The notes beneath the pieces are model-generated. The model was given only the letters and a program-made list of their open reading frames with translations, ran no database searches and was not told the origin of the DNA. A stretch of DNA of 41,270 nt from Candidatus Poseidoniaceae archaeon (GTDB taxonomy: Archaea; Thermoplasmatota; Poseidoniia; Poseidoniales; Poseidoniaceae): contig CALJHE010000025.1 of NCBI GenBank assembly GCA_938075675.1, forward strand, positions 1 through 41,270. Reading direction: 5' to 3'. Shown here in pieces: positions 7,973-17,385 of the stretch (the stretch's first letter is position 1; every line of letters begins with the position of its first letter). The translations under genes and the position numbers were made by a program.

Positions 7973-9220
7973 ATGTCTGACGATGCATTGCTCGCAACTC
8001 GTAGACTACGGCTAAAGATTGCCCTCGAAGACCTACGTGAAATGAAAGGCTTTGGTACTGAACTGGTAACCATCATCATCCCACCAGACCGACAAGTCTC
8101 TGACGCACGTTCTTTGCTGCAAAACGAACACGGTCAAGCGGCGAACATCAAATCAAAGGGCACACGAAAGAATGTACAAGGTGCAATCGAATCAGCTCTT
8201 TCAACGCTCTCAAAATACAAGAATGCCGGTGAAAATGGAATCGCACTATTCGTCGGCTCGATTATCATCGGCAACAACAAAAACAGAATGGTCAACATCG
8301 TCGTCGAAGAACCACCTCAACCTTTGATTTCCTTCCGCTACCGATGCGATTCTGTGTTTGAATTAACACAACTTGAAGACATGCTTGTCGATAAGAAGTC
8401 CTATGGATTATTCGTGATTGATCGCTCAGAGGCTGCCTTTGGAATAGCATCTGGCAAGCGTATCCACGTTCAAGAACACCTCGTATCCAACATCATGGGT
8501 AAGCACCGCCAAGGTGGTCAGTCCGCCCAACGTTTCGAACGCCTCATCGAAGAAGCGGCTCACAATTTCTTCAAACGTGCTACAGAACACGCATCTTCCT
8601 ATTGGCTTCCAAACCTTGAGGACATTCAGGCCATCATCGTAGGTGGACCTGGTGCAACCAAAGATTTCGTCGTCAAAAACGATTATTTCCATCACGAAAT
8701 TGCAAAGAAGATTGCCAAGACAACCTTTGATGTCGGCTACTCCAACGACAGCGGAGTACGTGAACTGGTTGAAAACGCCGGTGCAATGATGGGTGAAATC
8801 GAACTTGATGCAGAACGCCAGGTCATGAATGTGTTTTTGGGTGAACTGGTCAAATCCGCTCCAAAAGCAACCTATGGAGAAAAAATGGTCCGGCAAGCAC
8901 TGGACCAAGGCGCAGTTGGTAGACTTCTCATCTCAGAAGCGCTGAGAAAGTCATCACTCACACTCCAATGTGGCTCATGCAGCCATGAGTGGGATGTTAG
9001 CCTTTCGCGCAATGAGCCAATTCCTGATTGCCCTTCATGCAAAGCATCCGGTGATAACGCCAAGGAATTGAAAAATGTCTCGCTGATTGACGAACTCACG
9101 GTAATGGCTTCAAAGAGCAATACAGAAGTCGTCTATATATCGGTTGACACCGAAGAAGGTTCTCAACTCCTTTACGGATTTGGTGGCCTGGCTGGAATTT
9201 GCCGATACCCAATGATGTGA
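7973..9220 (+). CDS. prf1: archaeal peptide chain release factor 1 (aRF1)
   Basis: A 415-residue class 1 release factor that reads all three stop codons and triggers peptide release, like eukaryotic eRF1. The codon-recognition motif NIKS is at 58-61 (AANIKSKGTRKNVQ). The catalytic GGQ is at 181-183 (GKHRQGGQSAQRF). The C-terminal domain carries a zinc-binding CGSC (333-336) and CPSC (353-356). Length is standard. argS starts 9 nt after the stop with a GAGGT Shine-Dalgarno, so the two are an operon. The divergent pyrH gene shares the 150-nt upstream region. Confidence 0.97.
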   Translation: MSDDALLATRRLRLKIALEDLREMKGFGTELVTIIIPPDRQVSDARSLLQNEHGQAANIKSKGTRKNVQGAIESALSTLSKYKNAGENGIALFVGSIIIGNNKNRMVNIVVEEPPQPLISFRYRCDSVFELTQLEDMLVDKKSYGLFVIDRSEAAFGIASGKRIHVQEHLVSNIMGKHRQGGQSAQRFERLIEEAAHNFFKRATEHASSYWLPNLEDIQAIIVGGPGATKDFVVKNDYFHHEIAKKIAKTTFDVGYSNDSGVRELVENAGAMMGEIELDAERQVMNVFLGELVKSAPKATYGEKMVRQALDQGAVGRLLISEALRKSSLTLQCGSCSHEWDVSLSRNEPIPDCPSCKASGDNAKELKNVSLIDELTVMASKSNTEVVYISVDTEEGSQLLYGFGGLAGICRYPMM

Positions 9221-9229
9221 GGTTGAACC

Positions 9230-11008
9230 ATGCAGATGCTTAGAGAAATCCTCGAACCATTGTTGGATGAAGTCCTCAAGTCGATTGGCGTCACCAATGC
9301 ACATTGGCGAAGCATGCTTGTGCGCTCACGAGAACACGACCAAGGCGACTTGTCGCTTCCATGCTTTCCATTCGCCAAAGAATTAGGCAAATCACCGATC
9401 GAAATCGCCCAGCAAATCGCCGAATCCTTAGAAGCACACTTTGCCATAGGTGAAGTCAATGCTGTGGCGGGCTATTTGAACATCAAAGCAAATCCTACAT
9501 GGTTGGCTCAACAGGTGATGGATGATGCAATTCGAATTGGAGATGCATTCGGTAAGAAACCTGCGAACAATACGCATATTTTGATTGAGCACACCTCCGC
9601 AAATCCGAACGGCCCTTTCCATGTCGGCCGTGCTCGAAATGCAATTTTAGGCGACACATTGGTACGATTACACCGCCTCTTTGGCAACAATGTACGTGCT
9701 GAATACTATGTTGATGACATGGGCAAACAAGTAGGAGTACTGGCCTGGGCATTGAAACACTTGAGCAAAGAGGAAGTTGAACAAACACTCGTTGGCCGAG
9801 AACCAATCAATGAAAAATGGCAGGGTAAGGCCGACCATGAACGTGTACGCTGGTATCAAGCAGCCCAAGCAATTCGACAAGAGCGCTCTGATAAGGAAGA
9901 TATCGAGGCGGAAATAGGGCGCATGGTCCACGCCAGTGAGCACGGCGATGAAGAAGTGCTTCAGGCATTTCAAGACGCATATCAACCCGTTCTCGATGGA
10001 ATGCTCGAGACGTTGAAACGACTCGGTATTGACTTCAACACGTTCACTAAAGAGTCCATGTTTGTCACAAACGGTGATGTTTCGAAACTTATGGAGAAAT
10101 TCAAAACTTTTGAGATTCATGGAACTGCAGACAATGGAGCAGAATTCCTTGACCTCGGCGCACGAGGTCTCAAAGGAAAAACGGAGTTCTTTTTCCGAAG
10201 AGGAGATGGATCTTCACTCTACGCCACACGAGACATAGCGTATCACATTTGGAAATGGAATCAATGCGACCAATTAATCAATGTCCTGGGAGAAGATCAT
10301 AAATTACAGGCGAAACAAGTCGGAATGACACTCACTGAACTTGGAGAAAAAATACCTGACGTACTGTTTTATTCATTCATCAAACTTCCAGAAGGAAAGA
10401 TGTCAACCCGTAAAGGAAACGTTGTCTACATGGATGATTTGCTCGAAGAAGCCCAAGCACAAGCAGCAGCCGTCGTCGGAGAGATTCACCCTGATTACTC
10501 GCCCGAAATGGTGTCTGAAATTGCCGAAGCTGCTGGAACATCTGCTGTTCGGTTTAACATCATCAAGGTAAGTCCAGATAAGGGGTTCACGTTCCGTTGG
10601 GAAGAGGCTTTAGCATTCGAAGGTGGCTCAGCACCATTCATCATGTACAGTCATGCAAGAGCCTGCTCTATAGCAAGAAAGTGTGCTGCAGCAGGAATTG
10701 ACCTTGGCGCAGCAGTCGATTCAAGCTCGGAATTGCCCTCATCCATGCCCAAAGGCATGGTTGAACTTCTTAGAACCATGTGTGTTCATCAAGATGTGCT
10801 CAGTAAAGCCGTTAATGATCGCAGACCTCACCTCTTTGCCAACCAGTTATTGCAACTCGCAACATCGTTCAATGCCTTCTATCGAGATTGCATGATTCTG
10901 CAAGACGGTGAACTCAATGTTTTCAACTTTCAACTTTCAGAACTTGCCCGAAACCTGATGCGAACAAGCATGCAGGGCCTTGGAATCGTCCCAGTCGAAC
11001 AAATGTGA
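9230..11008 (+). CDS. argS: arginyl-tRNA synthetase
   Basis: A 592-residue class I synthetase that charges tRNA-Arg. The N-terminal Add-1 domain is followed by SANPNGPFHVGRARN, with the HIGH-type signature HVGR at 131-134, the KMSKS-type loop EGKMSTRKGN at about 388-396, and an all-helical C-terminal anticodon-binding domain ending at VEQM. Length matches the family. It is the second gene after prf1. Its stop at 11006-11008 faces the NOG1 stop three bases away. Confidence 0.97.
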   Translation: MQMLREILEPLLDEVLKSIGVTNAHWRSMLVRSREHDQGDLSLPCFPFAKELGKSPIEIAQQIAESLEAHFAIGEVNAVAGYLNIKANPTWLAQQVMDDAIRIGDAFGKKPANNTHILIEHTSANPNGPFHVGRARNAILGDTLVRLHRLFGNNVRAEYYVDDMGKQVGVLAWALKHLSKEEVEQTLVGREPINEKWQGKADHERVRWYQAAQAIRQERSDKEDIEAEIGRMVHASEHGDEEVLQAFQDAYQPVLDGMLETLKRLGIDFNTFTKESMFVTNGDVSKLMEKFKTFEIHGTADNGAEFLDLGARGLKGKTEFFFRRGDGSSLYATRDIAYHIWKWNQCDQLINVLGEDHKLQAKQVGMTLTELGEKIPDVLFYSFIKLPEGKMSTRKGNVVYMDDLLEEAQAQAAAVVGEIHPDYSPEMVSEIAEAAGTSAVRFNIIKVSPDKGFTFRWEEALAFEGGSAPFIMYSHARACSIARKCAAAGIDLGAAVDSSSELPSSMPKGMVELLRTMCVHQDVLSKAVNDRRPHLFANQLLQLATSFNAFYRDCMILQDGELNVFNFQLSELARNLMRTSMQGLGIVPVEQM

Positions 11009-11011
11009 ATA

Positions 11012-12127
11012 TTACTGGTCTCTTCGATACCAACCTTCTGGCAACTCCATTGGATTGTTTGGACGAGCAACTCGTACTCGGCGAACAATCTCAAGTCGCA
11101 TTGAGTCCATGCCAACAAATTCTGTTGCCGACATTGTTACTCTTCCTTGCGGGTCGTACAGCAACGGCAAATCGGGTTCACCTTCAGAGCCTTCATCGCG
11201 CCATTCTTGTTCAGCCGCATTCACGTCATCCCACATTGAAGGTAGCGGATTAAGGAGATCCGCCTTTGAAGTTACAACCATCAAATCAGTGCCTGGTAAA
11301 AGTTGTTGAACATCTTCCAAAAGGTGCATTTGTTCTTCAATAGAAGTGCCGCATGCCTCGCTTTCATCCATAAGGAAAAGCACCAAAGAACCAATGTTTT
11401 CCAACGCTGCAATCGCTTGCAATTCGATGGCATTTCGCTTGTCCAATGGTCGGTCAAGAAGACCCGGCGTATCGACAAGTTGGAATTGCAATCGGCGATG
11501 AGTAAAGTGACCAACGTGAATCTGTTTGGTCGTGAATGGATAATGGTTGACTTCCATGTTACCTGAACTCAATGCCGAGATAAAGGCTGATTTCCCGACA
11601 TTGGGTGCACCACAAACCACGATACAAGGGAGAAGTTGGTCAATGGTAGGTAAACGCTTGAGCACCTCACGAGCCTCACTCAACCATGTCAAAGAAGGAC
11701 CAACACGGCGCATGATGGATGAGATTCTCCCGTAAGCTTCTCGACGAGCATCATGCATCAATTCAGTCCGACCTGTTCGAACAATTTTCTTACTGTTCTG
11801 GCCAGCGATGTTCACCACCTGTTTGCCGCCCCATTGAAGCATGGAGAGATGATGACGATAATCATCACAACCAACACATGCATCAATCATCGATACATCA
11901 AATTGTGGAGATTGATCGAGAGAAGGCCAAGTGTTAACCATGTCTTGGAAAGTGGTTGCAATGATGTCTGCAGCCGTTTGCACCATTCTGTTCATCTGCT
12001 TGCGAACACGAAAAACACGGTCAGAATCGTCGACTCGGTCAGCGGCTTTCTTCGCCCGTGAGAAGGCTTTGTCAAGAATTTCCTCTTCAAGAAGTACGGT
12101 TGGGAGTTTGCGCCATGAGACTTTCAT
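11012..12127 (-). CDS. NOG1-family GTPase
   Basis: A 371-residue GTPase of the NOG1/OBG-HflX superfamily, thought to act in large ribosomal subunit assembly. Residues 1-165 form the helical NOG1 N-terminal domain. The G domain shows G1 GAPNVGKS (173-180), the effector segment YPFTTKQIHVG (196-206) and G3 DTPG (219-222). The G4 position reads TSKAD (286-290) rather than the usual NKxD, so base specificity may be relaxed. There is no long C-terminal extension like eukaryotic Nog1. The ATG at 12127 gives the complete N-terminal domain. It is convergent with argS. Confidence 0.9.
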   Translation of the reverse strand: MKVSWRKLPTVLLEEEILDKAFSRAKKAADRVDDSDRVFRVRKQMNRMVQTAADIIATTFQDMVNTWPSLDQSPQFDVSMIDACVGCDDYRHHLSMLQWGGKQVVNIAGQNSKKIVRTGRTELMHDARREAYGRISSIMRRVGPSLTWLSEAREVLKRLPTIDQLLPCIVVCGAPNVGKSAFISALSSGNMEVNHYPFTTKQIHVGHFTHRRLQFQLVDTPGLLDRPLDKRNAIELQAIAALENIGSLVLFLMDESEACGTSIEEQMHLLEDVQQLLPGTDLMVVTSKADLLNPLPSMWDDVNAAEQEWRDEGSEGEPDLPLLYDPQGRVTMSATEFVGMDSMRLEIVRRVRVARPNNPMELPEGWYRRDQ

Positions 12128-12252
12128 ACCCTTCTCCCCATTCTAAGCCGGTCGCCCACCCTTCAAGAAGACATCCGTCCAACATGTGCTCAAGAACGGT
12201 TTCATTGAACTCAAGGAGCGAGGTTCAAGTAGCCTCGGCTCGTGAACGGTAC

Positions 12253-12699
12253 ATGGCCGCTAAGAAAAAGCAGAAAATCACGCTACCCGACTGGGCAACT
12301 CCCCTTTGGAAGGACATGGGTTCACCGGACCTTTCGAAGTTTGTCGATGTCCACAACGGCGATCTCCTCGAACGACGGCACGGCCTTCGTCGAGACGATT
12401 TGGTAGAGATTCTTCTCGACTCTCGCTCAATTCAATCCGATGATGAGTCATGGATGAGAGGTCGCCTTCTCGCTTCTGGCAAATCCAACATCGAACTGCT
12501 TACCGATGATGGAAGAACAGTATTCTTGGCACGTGATATCATTGCTCAAATTGTTTTGGTCGCTCACACACGCCCAGCATACATTGACGACAAAGCGCTT
12601 CTTGCGTTTGAACGAGCTGACATGAAGCGACGTTCAAAGCTCCATGAAAAGGTGGAGAAGGAAAGCCAAGGAAGCGATGATGCTCATCTTTGGGGCTGA
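12253..12699 (+). CDS. hypothetical protein, possible small RNA-binding beta-barrel
   Basis: A 148-residue protein with a Lys-rich start (MAAKKKQKI), a central stretch of alternating short strands (WMRGRLLASGKSNIELL, then TVFLARDIIAQIVLVAH) that could form an Sm-like or small-barrel fold, and a charged helical C-terminus. The open frame reaches back to 12058, but that part overlaps the divergent NOG1 start and looks non-coding; ATG 12253 fits. I do not recognise the family, and the RNA-binding idea is inference from strand pattern and charge. The pterin dehydratase starts 5 nt after its stop, so the two are likely cotranscribed. Confidence 0.7.
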   Translation: MAAKKKQKITLPDWATPLWKDMGSPDLSKFVDVHNGDLLERRHGLRRDDLVEILLDSRSIQSDDESWMRGRLLASGKSNIELLTDDGRTVFLARDIIAQIVLVAHTRPAYIDDKALLAFERADMKRRSKLHEKVEKESQGSDDAHLWG

Positions 12700-12703
12700 A
12701 GTC

Positions 12704-12952
12704 ATGGATGCTCCCAAAGGCTGGGAACAAATCGAAGACCGACTGATGGCAGAGTATGCATTCCCAGACTTTGCTTCTGCAAAGCAATTTGTAGATGCCG
12801 TCTCACAACTTTCAGAAGATGAAAATCACCATCCAGACATCCACTTTGGATGGGGCTATGTTGTCATCGAATTGTTCACGCATGATGAAGAGAAAATTAC
12901 TGAACTCGACTATCAACTCGCAGAGAAAATATCTGCCCTTCAGTCGGAGTGA
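12704..12952 (+). CDS. 4a-hydroxytetrahydrobiopterin dehydratase (pterin-4a-carbinolamine dehydratase)
   Basis: An 82-residue PCD/DCoH-family enzyme. Hallmarks are W7, the F-x-DF segment (YAFPDFASAKQFV, 18-30), the catalytic HHPD at 42-45, and FTHDEEKITELDYQLA with the conserved Thr-His at 59-60. The reaction is dehydration of 4a-hydroxy-pterin during recycling of tetrahydropterin cofactor. Proteins of this family also occur where no aromatic hydroxylase is known, with suggested roles in folate or molybdopterin metabolism. The frame is open back to 12644; ATG 12704 just after the upstream stop gives normal length. The next gene starts inside its stop codon (GTGA). Confidence 0.9.
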   Translation: MDAPKGWEQIEDRLMAEYAFPDFASAKQFVDAVSQLSEDENHHPDIHFGWGYVVIELFTHDEEKITELDYQLAEKISALQSE

Positions 12953-13299
12953 GCGATGTGTCAAAAGATCCGAAGGGGAGAACCGAGCCGGGATATGAGC
13001 GTCATGTATTCATTTGTGGCCATGAGCGCGCTGAAGGAGCATCCAGGCCGTCCTGCGCTCACAGAGGCAGTCTTGATTTGATGCGTCTCTTGAAGACCTC
13101 CGCAAAAATGGCTGGAATCAAAAATGTTCGAGTTCAGAAATCCGGATGTCTCGACTACTGCGAGTTTGGAACGACATGCGTCGTTTATCCAGAAGGCGTA
13201 TGGTATTCACTCCCAGATGAATCTTCAATTGAGGATGTACTTACACATCTCAAAACGGGTAAAGTTGCCGAACATCTCCGATTGGAATTGAACGAGTAA
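12949..13299 (+). CDS. thioredoxin-like [2Fe-2S] ferredoxin domain protein
   Basis: A 116-residue protein of the (2Fe-2S) ferredoxin family with a thioredoxin fold. The four cluster ligands are C23 and C36 (FICGHERAEGASRPSC) and C67 and C71 (SGCLDYCEFG), the C-x12-C and C-x3-C pattern of this family. The expected role is cytosolic electron transfer; the partner is unknown. The start is a GTG overlapping the upstream TGA, or the GTG at 12958, which has a GGAG 8 nt before it. The stop is one base from the convergent aIF2-beta stop. Confidence 0.88.
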   Translation: MSDVSKDPKGRTEPGYERHVFICGHERAEGASRPSCAHRGSLDLMRLLKTSAKMAGIKNVRVQKSGCLDYCEFGTTCVVYPEGVWYSLPDESSIEDVLTHLKTGKVAEHLRLELNE

Positions 13300-13300
13300 A

Positions 13301-13711
13301 TCAAAGTTTGACCGGTCGAGTTGCACCACATGCTTGGCACTTGAGCAGAGTTGTACGGTCTTGCTTAATGAAGTGGGTATCAGGGGCAGAGCATTGACTG
13401 CACTTGATGAAGGAATTGACATAGTTCACAATTGTCTTCTTGATTCTCTTTGGAGGAATACGCCCTTTGAATCGAGCACGAGGGCCGTCTCTTGAGCCTG
13501 AAGTTCCGAGTTCGTTCAAGATATACTGATAGACATGGTTATCGTCTCTGTCCATCATTGACACGACTTCATTAAAGTTACGAAAAATAGTGTTTTGACC
13601 CTCAATCATGATTTGAGGTTCTGGCAATCGCCACCTCGAACGTGAGGAGATTTCTTGAGGAATGTTTTCCCTTGCCCGGTCGAGCAGGGACTCGTAATCA
13701 AAGTCGCTCAT
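13301..13711 (-). CDS. translation initiation factor aIF2 beta subunit
   Basis: A 136-residue beta subunit of archaeal initiation factor 2, which delivers initiator tRNA to the small ribosomal subunit as part of the alpha-beta-gamma complex. The central domain (EGQNTIFRNFNEVV and HVYQYILNELGTSGS) is followed by the C-terminal zinc ribbon C104, C107, C125 and C128. The frame is open to a TTG at 13786 and has an ATG at 13777, but ATG 13711 (MSDFDYESLLDRA) matches the usual N-terminus and length. Its stop is adjacent to that of the ferredoxin gene. Confidence 0.93.
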   Translation of the reverse strand: MSDFDYESLLDRARENIPQEISSRSRWRLPEPQIMIEGQNTIFRNFNEVVSMMDRDDNHVYQYILNELGTSGSRDGPRARFKGRIPPKRIKKTIVNYVNSFIKCSQCSAPDTHFIKQDRTTLLKCQACGATRPVKL

Positions 13712-13827
13712 GGTGTTGCCCTGTATCGCTCTTTCTTGAAGCCTTTGGAGAGGTTCATCCGGTTCTTCGACATACATGAGAGACAAAGGGTTGATGAGTT
13801 AGTGACCTTACCCTTCGTTTGAGAACA

Positions 13828-14412
13828 ATGGTATCGAGTATTGAAGAATTACGTGCCCAAGCGTTTGGACTGAGAAAAGAAGGATTGAATTCCCAGCAAA
13901 TTGCAGACGAACTCTCTCTCTCTCAAGACACAATTTCATGGCTACTCGCTGGCGGTGAATCCAAAGATAGACCAACAGATGTCAGGATTGGATGGCGTAG
14001 TATCGGAGTTCGACCTGAACGCATCGCAGCTATAGGAACCATCATGGCAGATGTAGCGGATGAAGAACTTAGCCTCGACGACATCGATACAATCGTTGGA
14101 ATTTCCATCAATGGAATCAGTTTTGCTCACGAAGTTGCTCGATGCTTAGGCTCCGAGTACACAATTTACCGTAACGTCGACGGCGATGATGGACACGGTG
14201 TGCTCTCCAACAAATACGGCCAAGTCGCTGGAAAGAAGGTCGTCATCATTGACGATGTGCTTTCGACGGGAACTACAATGGGTCGTACAATTGACTCGAT
14301 CCGTGCCGCAGGCGGAGAAGTCGGACTCGCAATTGTGTTGGTGAACAAATCCACTCGCAATGAAATCAACGGAGTTCCTCTCCGTGGAATCATACGAGCA
14401 GTCCCTGTTTGA
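13828..14412 (+). CDS. gfcR: GfcR-type orotate phosphoribosyltransferase-like transcription regulator
   Basis: A 194-residue protein with an N-terminal helix-turn-helix (about 15-40, LNSQQIADELSLSQDTISWL) joined to a type I phosphoribosyltransferase domain. The PRPP-binding loop is VVIIDDVLSTGTTM (about 138-151). Such archaeal PyrE-like proteins include GfcR, a DNA-binding regulator of sugar catabolism in haloarchaea; others are annotated as OPRT. The HTH argues for a regulator that senses a phosphoribosyl or nucleotide ligand rather than a pure pyrimidine enzyme. It is 9 nt upstream of lysS, so the two are probably cotranscribed. Confidence 0.88.
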   Translation: MVSSIEELRAQAFGLRKEGLNSQQIADELSLSQDTISWLLAGGESKDRPTDVRIGWRSIGVRPERIAAIGTIMADVADEELSLDDIDTIVGISINGISFAHEVARCLGSEYTIYRNVDGDDGHGVLSNKYGQVAGKKVVIIDDVLSTGTTMGRTIDSIRAAGGEVGLAIVLVNKSTRNEINGVPLRGIIRAVPV

Positions 14413-14421
14413 GGTGAGTAA

Positions 14422-16029
14422 ATGCACTGGACCGATGTGACGGCGCAGTCTCTTTCGCATAAAGGAAAGAAGCACATTGTATCAACTGGAATAACACCGA
14501 GTGGAGAGTTCCACATCGGGCACCTGCGAGAAATCCTCACAGGTGATATGATTGCAAGAGCGGCACAAGATGCAGGCCTCGATGTTGAGTTCGTATTCAT
14601 TATCGACAGCGCAGACCCGCTTCGCAAAGTCTATGATTTCCTTGGACCGGAATACGAACAATTTGTTGGAAATCAACTTGGAGCAATCCCCGCCCCGGAT
14701 GAAGATGGAAACCCTGATTGGGAACGCTTCGAAAAAGAAGGTTGGACGTATGCAAATCACTTTCTGGAGCCATTTTTGAAAGCGCTCAATGAGATTGGAG
14801 TTAAACCGCGCCTCATCGACAATCTCGAATCCTATAGAAGCGGTCGCTTCGCTGAACTTTCCAAGATTGCATGCGACCGAGCAGAGGACATTCGAGAATG
14901 CATTGAACGTATTTCCAGCCGAGAATTACCGGACAACTGGTTCCCATGGAGTCCTCTGAACTCAAAGAAAGGACTGGACAAAGTAAAAGTCACAGGATAT
15001 GATTATCCGTTGGTTCATTGGAAAGACGAATACGGTGAAACTGGCTCATCAGACATTTCAAAAGGCGAAGGAAAACTCCCTTGGAGGATTGACTGGCCGG
15101 CAAAATGGGGATGGATTGGAGTTACATGTGAAGCATTCGGAAAAGACCACGGTGCAGCAGGCGGCTCTTATTCGACGGGTCGAGAAATCGCCCATTTACT
15201 CGGCCATGAACCCCCTCAACCTTTGGTGTATGAATGGATTAGCCTCAAAGGCCAAGGAGCCATGTCCTCTTCTGCTGGAAACACCATTGGACCTATTGAA
15301 GCACTTGAATTAGTCCCCCCCGAAATCCTCCGCTTACTGATCGCAAAATCAAAGCCAAACAAGGCCATTGAATTCGACACCGGCATGGGTTTGGTCACAC
15401 TGGCAGATGAATATGAACGGCTTGCTGCAAGAGACTTCGACAAAGAACTCGCAAACGATGAACTCAGTCGTCGTCAGCGTGTACAGATTGAGGATGCTGC
15501 TGGAGCATTACGAATGGCGAGCACCGTTGCAGGCGGGAAAGCACAAGCGACGGCTGTGACATTCCGCCACCTCGCTCTTTTGGCTCAAACCAAAAAGAAC
15601 GACGAAGATGTTTGGTCAAGTCTCCAATCATCTGGCGCAATTGACGCAGTAACTCCAGAATTGCAAGACCGATTAAGCAGAATGCGCCACTGGATTCATT
15701 CACGGCATTTCCCTGCAGAAATGAGAATCACTATTCTCGAACAACCAAATATGGAAATGCTCAAAATGTTCGATGATGATGAAAAGAAAATCTTGGCCAA
15801 CATGACTGCCGCTATGGAAGCATGTGTCTGGGATGCCCAATCCATCGGCGCTTGTATCCCTCAAGCAGCACGTGACCTCGATTTATCGCCTCGCAGTGCA
15901 TTCAAAGTGGCGTATGCCGCTCTTATGGGTGCAGAGAAAGGACCCCGATTAGCACCGATTTTAGCCGAAATGGAACAACAAGAAATTCTTAGTATACTTC
16001 GCGCATGCATGACGAGCATTACCGAATGA
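14422..16029 (+). CDS. lysS: lysyl-tRNA synthetase, class I
   Basis: A 535-residue class I LysRS, the form found in most euryarchaea and a few bacteria, instead of the class II enzyme. The HIGH motif is literal (FHIGHLRE, 31-34). The KMSKS-type loop is GAMSSSAGN at about 279-287. The catalytic core also shows PSGEFHIGH and FGKDHGAAGGSY. The C-terminal helical region is the anticodon-binding alpha-helix cage. Length is typical. A GGTGAG Shine-Dalgarno overlaps the gfcR stop just upstream. Confidence 0.96.
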   Translation: MHWTDVTAQSLSHKGKKHIVSTGITPSGEFHIGHLREILTGDMIARAAQDAGLDVEFVFIIDSADPLRKVYDFLGPEYEQFVGNQLGAIPAPDEDGNPDWERFEKEGWTYANHFLEPFLKALNEIGVKPRLIDNLESYRSGRFAELSKIACDRAEDIRECIERISSRELPDNWFPWSPLNSKKGLDKVKVTGYDYPLVHWKDEYGETGSSDISKGEGKLPWRIDWPAKWGWIGVTCEAFGKDHGAAGGSYSTGREIAHLLGHEPPQPLVYEWISLKGQGAMSSSAGNTIGPIEALELVPPEILRLLIAKSKPNKAIEFDTGMGLVTLADEYERLAARDFDKELANDELSRRQRVQIEDAAGALRMASTVAGGKAQATAVTFRHLALLAQTKKNDEDVWSSLQSSGAIDAVTPELQDRLSRMRHWIHSRHFPAEMRITILEQPNMEMLKMFDDDEKKILANMTAAMEACVWDAQSIGACIPQAARDLDLSPRSAFKVAYAALMGAEKGPRLAPILAEMEQQEILSILRACMTSITE

Positions 16030-16116
16030 TGGAATTGCTGACAAGTGGGTTATTCACCCTGTTTTAGCCAATTCCGACCGTCACACTTGAAAAGTAGTCG
16101 CTAACCATTGATGTTC

Positions 16117-17385
16117 ATGGCGGGAGTCTACTGTCCAACTTGTGAAGCAGGTGTTGAGGCTGCCGCCAAATTCTGCCTCTCGTGTGGGCATGACCTCACA
16201 GTCCAAGGACCAATCACGGCTACAGGCCACGATTTGAACCAGTTGAAAGAGGTCATTCGCATACGTGATGACCTGTCGATGGCAGAAAAATTCGACATGA
16301 TTGCTAAAATCGAAGACGGTGCAAACCCAATCGTACTCGGTATTGCTGCACCAGCAGAAGGCGAAGAATTCGACCTTGCCGGTGCTTTTGAAAGCGAGAC
16401 GCTCCAACCTTCATCCAGTTCTGCTTTCACCAACTATGAGTGGGGACAATCACCTGCTGCAAACGCTGCAGTTCGAGCGGTTGTTCGAGGCACAAACGGT
16501 TGGGAACTCATTCAAGCAGGTAAATTGAACCTGAAAGAAGGTATGTTTAGAGAAGCGATGGATAACGGAATGGAAGCTTCAACGCACATTCACGATGTTG
16601 CTAGCGGTGAACACGAAGGTATCGACCCTGATGCAATGCGTGCAATTCCTGTGCTTAAGCCACCAAAGAGAAGCTTCTGTCCCAAGTGCGGCTCAGATAT
16701 ACACGCAAACACAATGCTCCAATGGCGCAAGTGGAGAGATTCATCCAGCGAAGTAGTCTCAATGCAACTTGAAGCATCGATGGAAACTTCCCTCATCCAA
16801 GTTGCTGCTCACTACATCAATGTCATGCAAGCCATGCAAGATGAGCGTGATGACGCTTTAGCAAAGCTTGCCAAGGGTGATCCTGCTGCACTCGAAGACA
16901 AAGTACGTAGCAAACTGGAAAAGAGCATTCGAAGCGAACTTGAAAAAGAGATTCGAGCAGAACTGGAAGAGGAGTTCAAAGGCCGCGGTGCTGCAAGCAG
17001 TTCCTCTGCAAAATCAAAGTCAACTTCAAAGCCAAAACAAAAGAAGGATTCAACCAAGGCTGCCGCATCAAAAGCGGCTGCTGGGACACAGAAAAAGAAG
17101 TCAAGTGGCATGTTCGGTCCTAAGAAAATCAAAAAGACATACGACGGTGAACCTGGTGGAAAAGCAGAATGGTTCCTTTCCGATGCCTTGGACACTGTTT
17201 ACGACCCACACGGAACTGGAAAGGCGGTCAAACCTGCTACAATTTTGGCACGCTCTGCCCAAGGCAATGTTCGTGTTCGTGACGTGGTACGCATTTACGA
17301 TGTTGAAGGTGAAGAAGGCATCAGCGAACTCGCATGGACCAGCCCTCTAACCAAGTACATCATTGAGGCATACGACGCCTGCTGA
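16117..17385 (+). CDS. hypothetical zinc-ribbon and coiled-coil protein
   Basis: A 422-residue protein of unknown function. It opens with a zinc ribbon (C6, C9, C20 and C23, YCPTCEAG and FCLSCGHDL). A second CxxC occurs near residue 190 (FCPKCGSDI). A charged helical region at about 245-290 (repeated LEK, SELEKEIRAELEEE) predicts a coiled coil. This is followed by a Ser/Lys/Ala low-complexity linker and a conserved-looking C-terminal domain (about 345-422). The start is ATG 16117 or ATG 16111. There is no membrane helix. Its stop codon directly abuts that of convergent carB, forming TGATCA. Confidence 0.78.
   Translation: MAGVYCPTCEAGVEAAAKFCLSCGHDLTVQGPITATGHDLNQLKEVIRIRDDLSMAEKFDMIAKIEDGANPIVLGIAAPAEGEEFDLAGAFESETLQPSSSSAFTNYEWGQSPAANAAVRAVVRGTNGWELIQAGKLNLKEGMFREAMDNGMEASTHIHDVASGEHEGIDPDAMRAIPVLKPPKRSFCPKCGSDIHANTMLQWRKWRDSSSEVVSMQLEASMETSLIQVAAHYINVMQAMQDERDDALAKLAKGDPAALEDKVRSKLEKSIRSELEKEIRAELEEEFKGRGAASSSSAKSKSTSKPKQKKDSTKAAASKAAAGTQKKKSSGMFGPKKIKKTYDGEPGGKAEWFLSDALDTVYDPHGTGKAVKPATILARSAQGNVRVRDVVRIYDVEGEEGISELAWTSPLTKYIIEAYDAC

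Noticed and set aside
8426-8908. 160-codon minus-strand ORF inside prf1
   Set aside because: It is the complement of the conserved aRF1 GGQ region; the residue composition is shadow-like and there is no family match.
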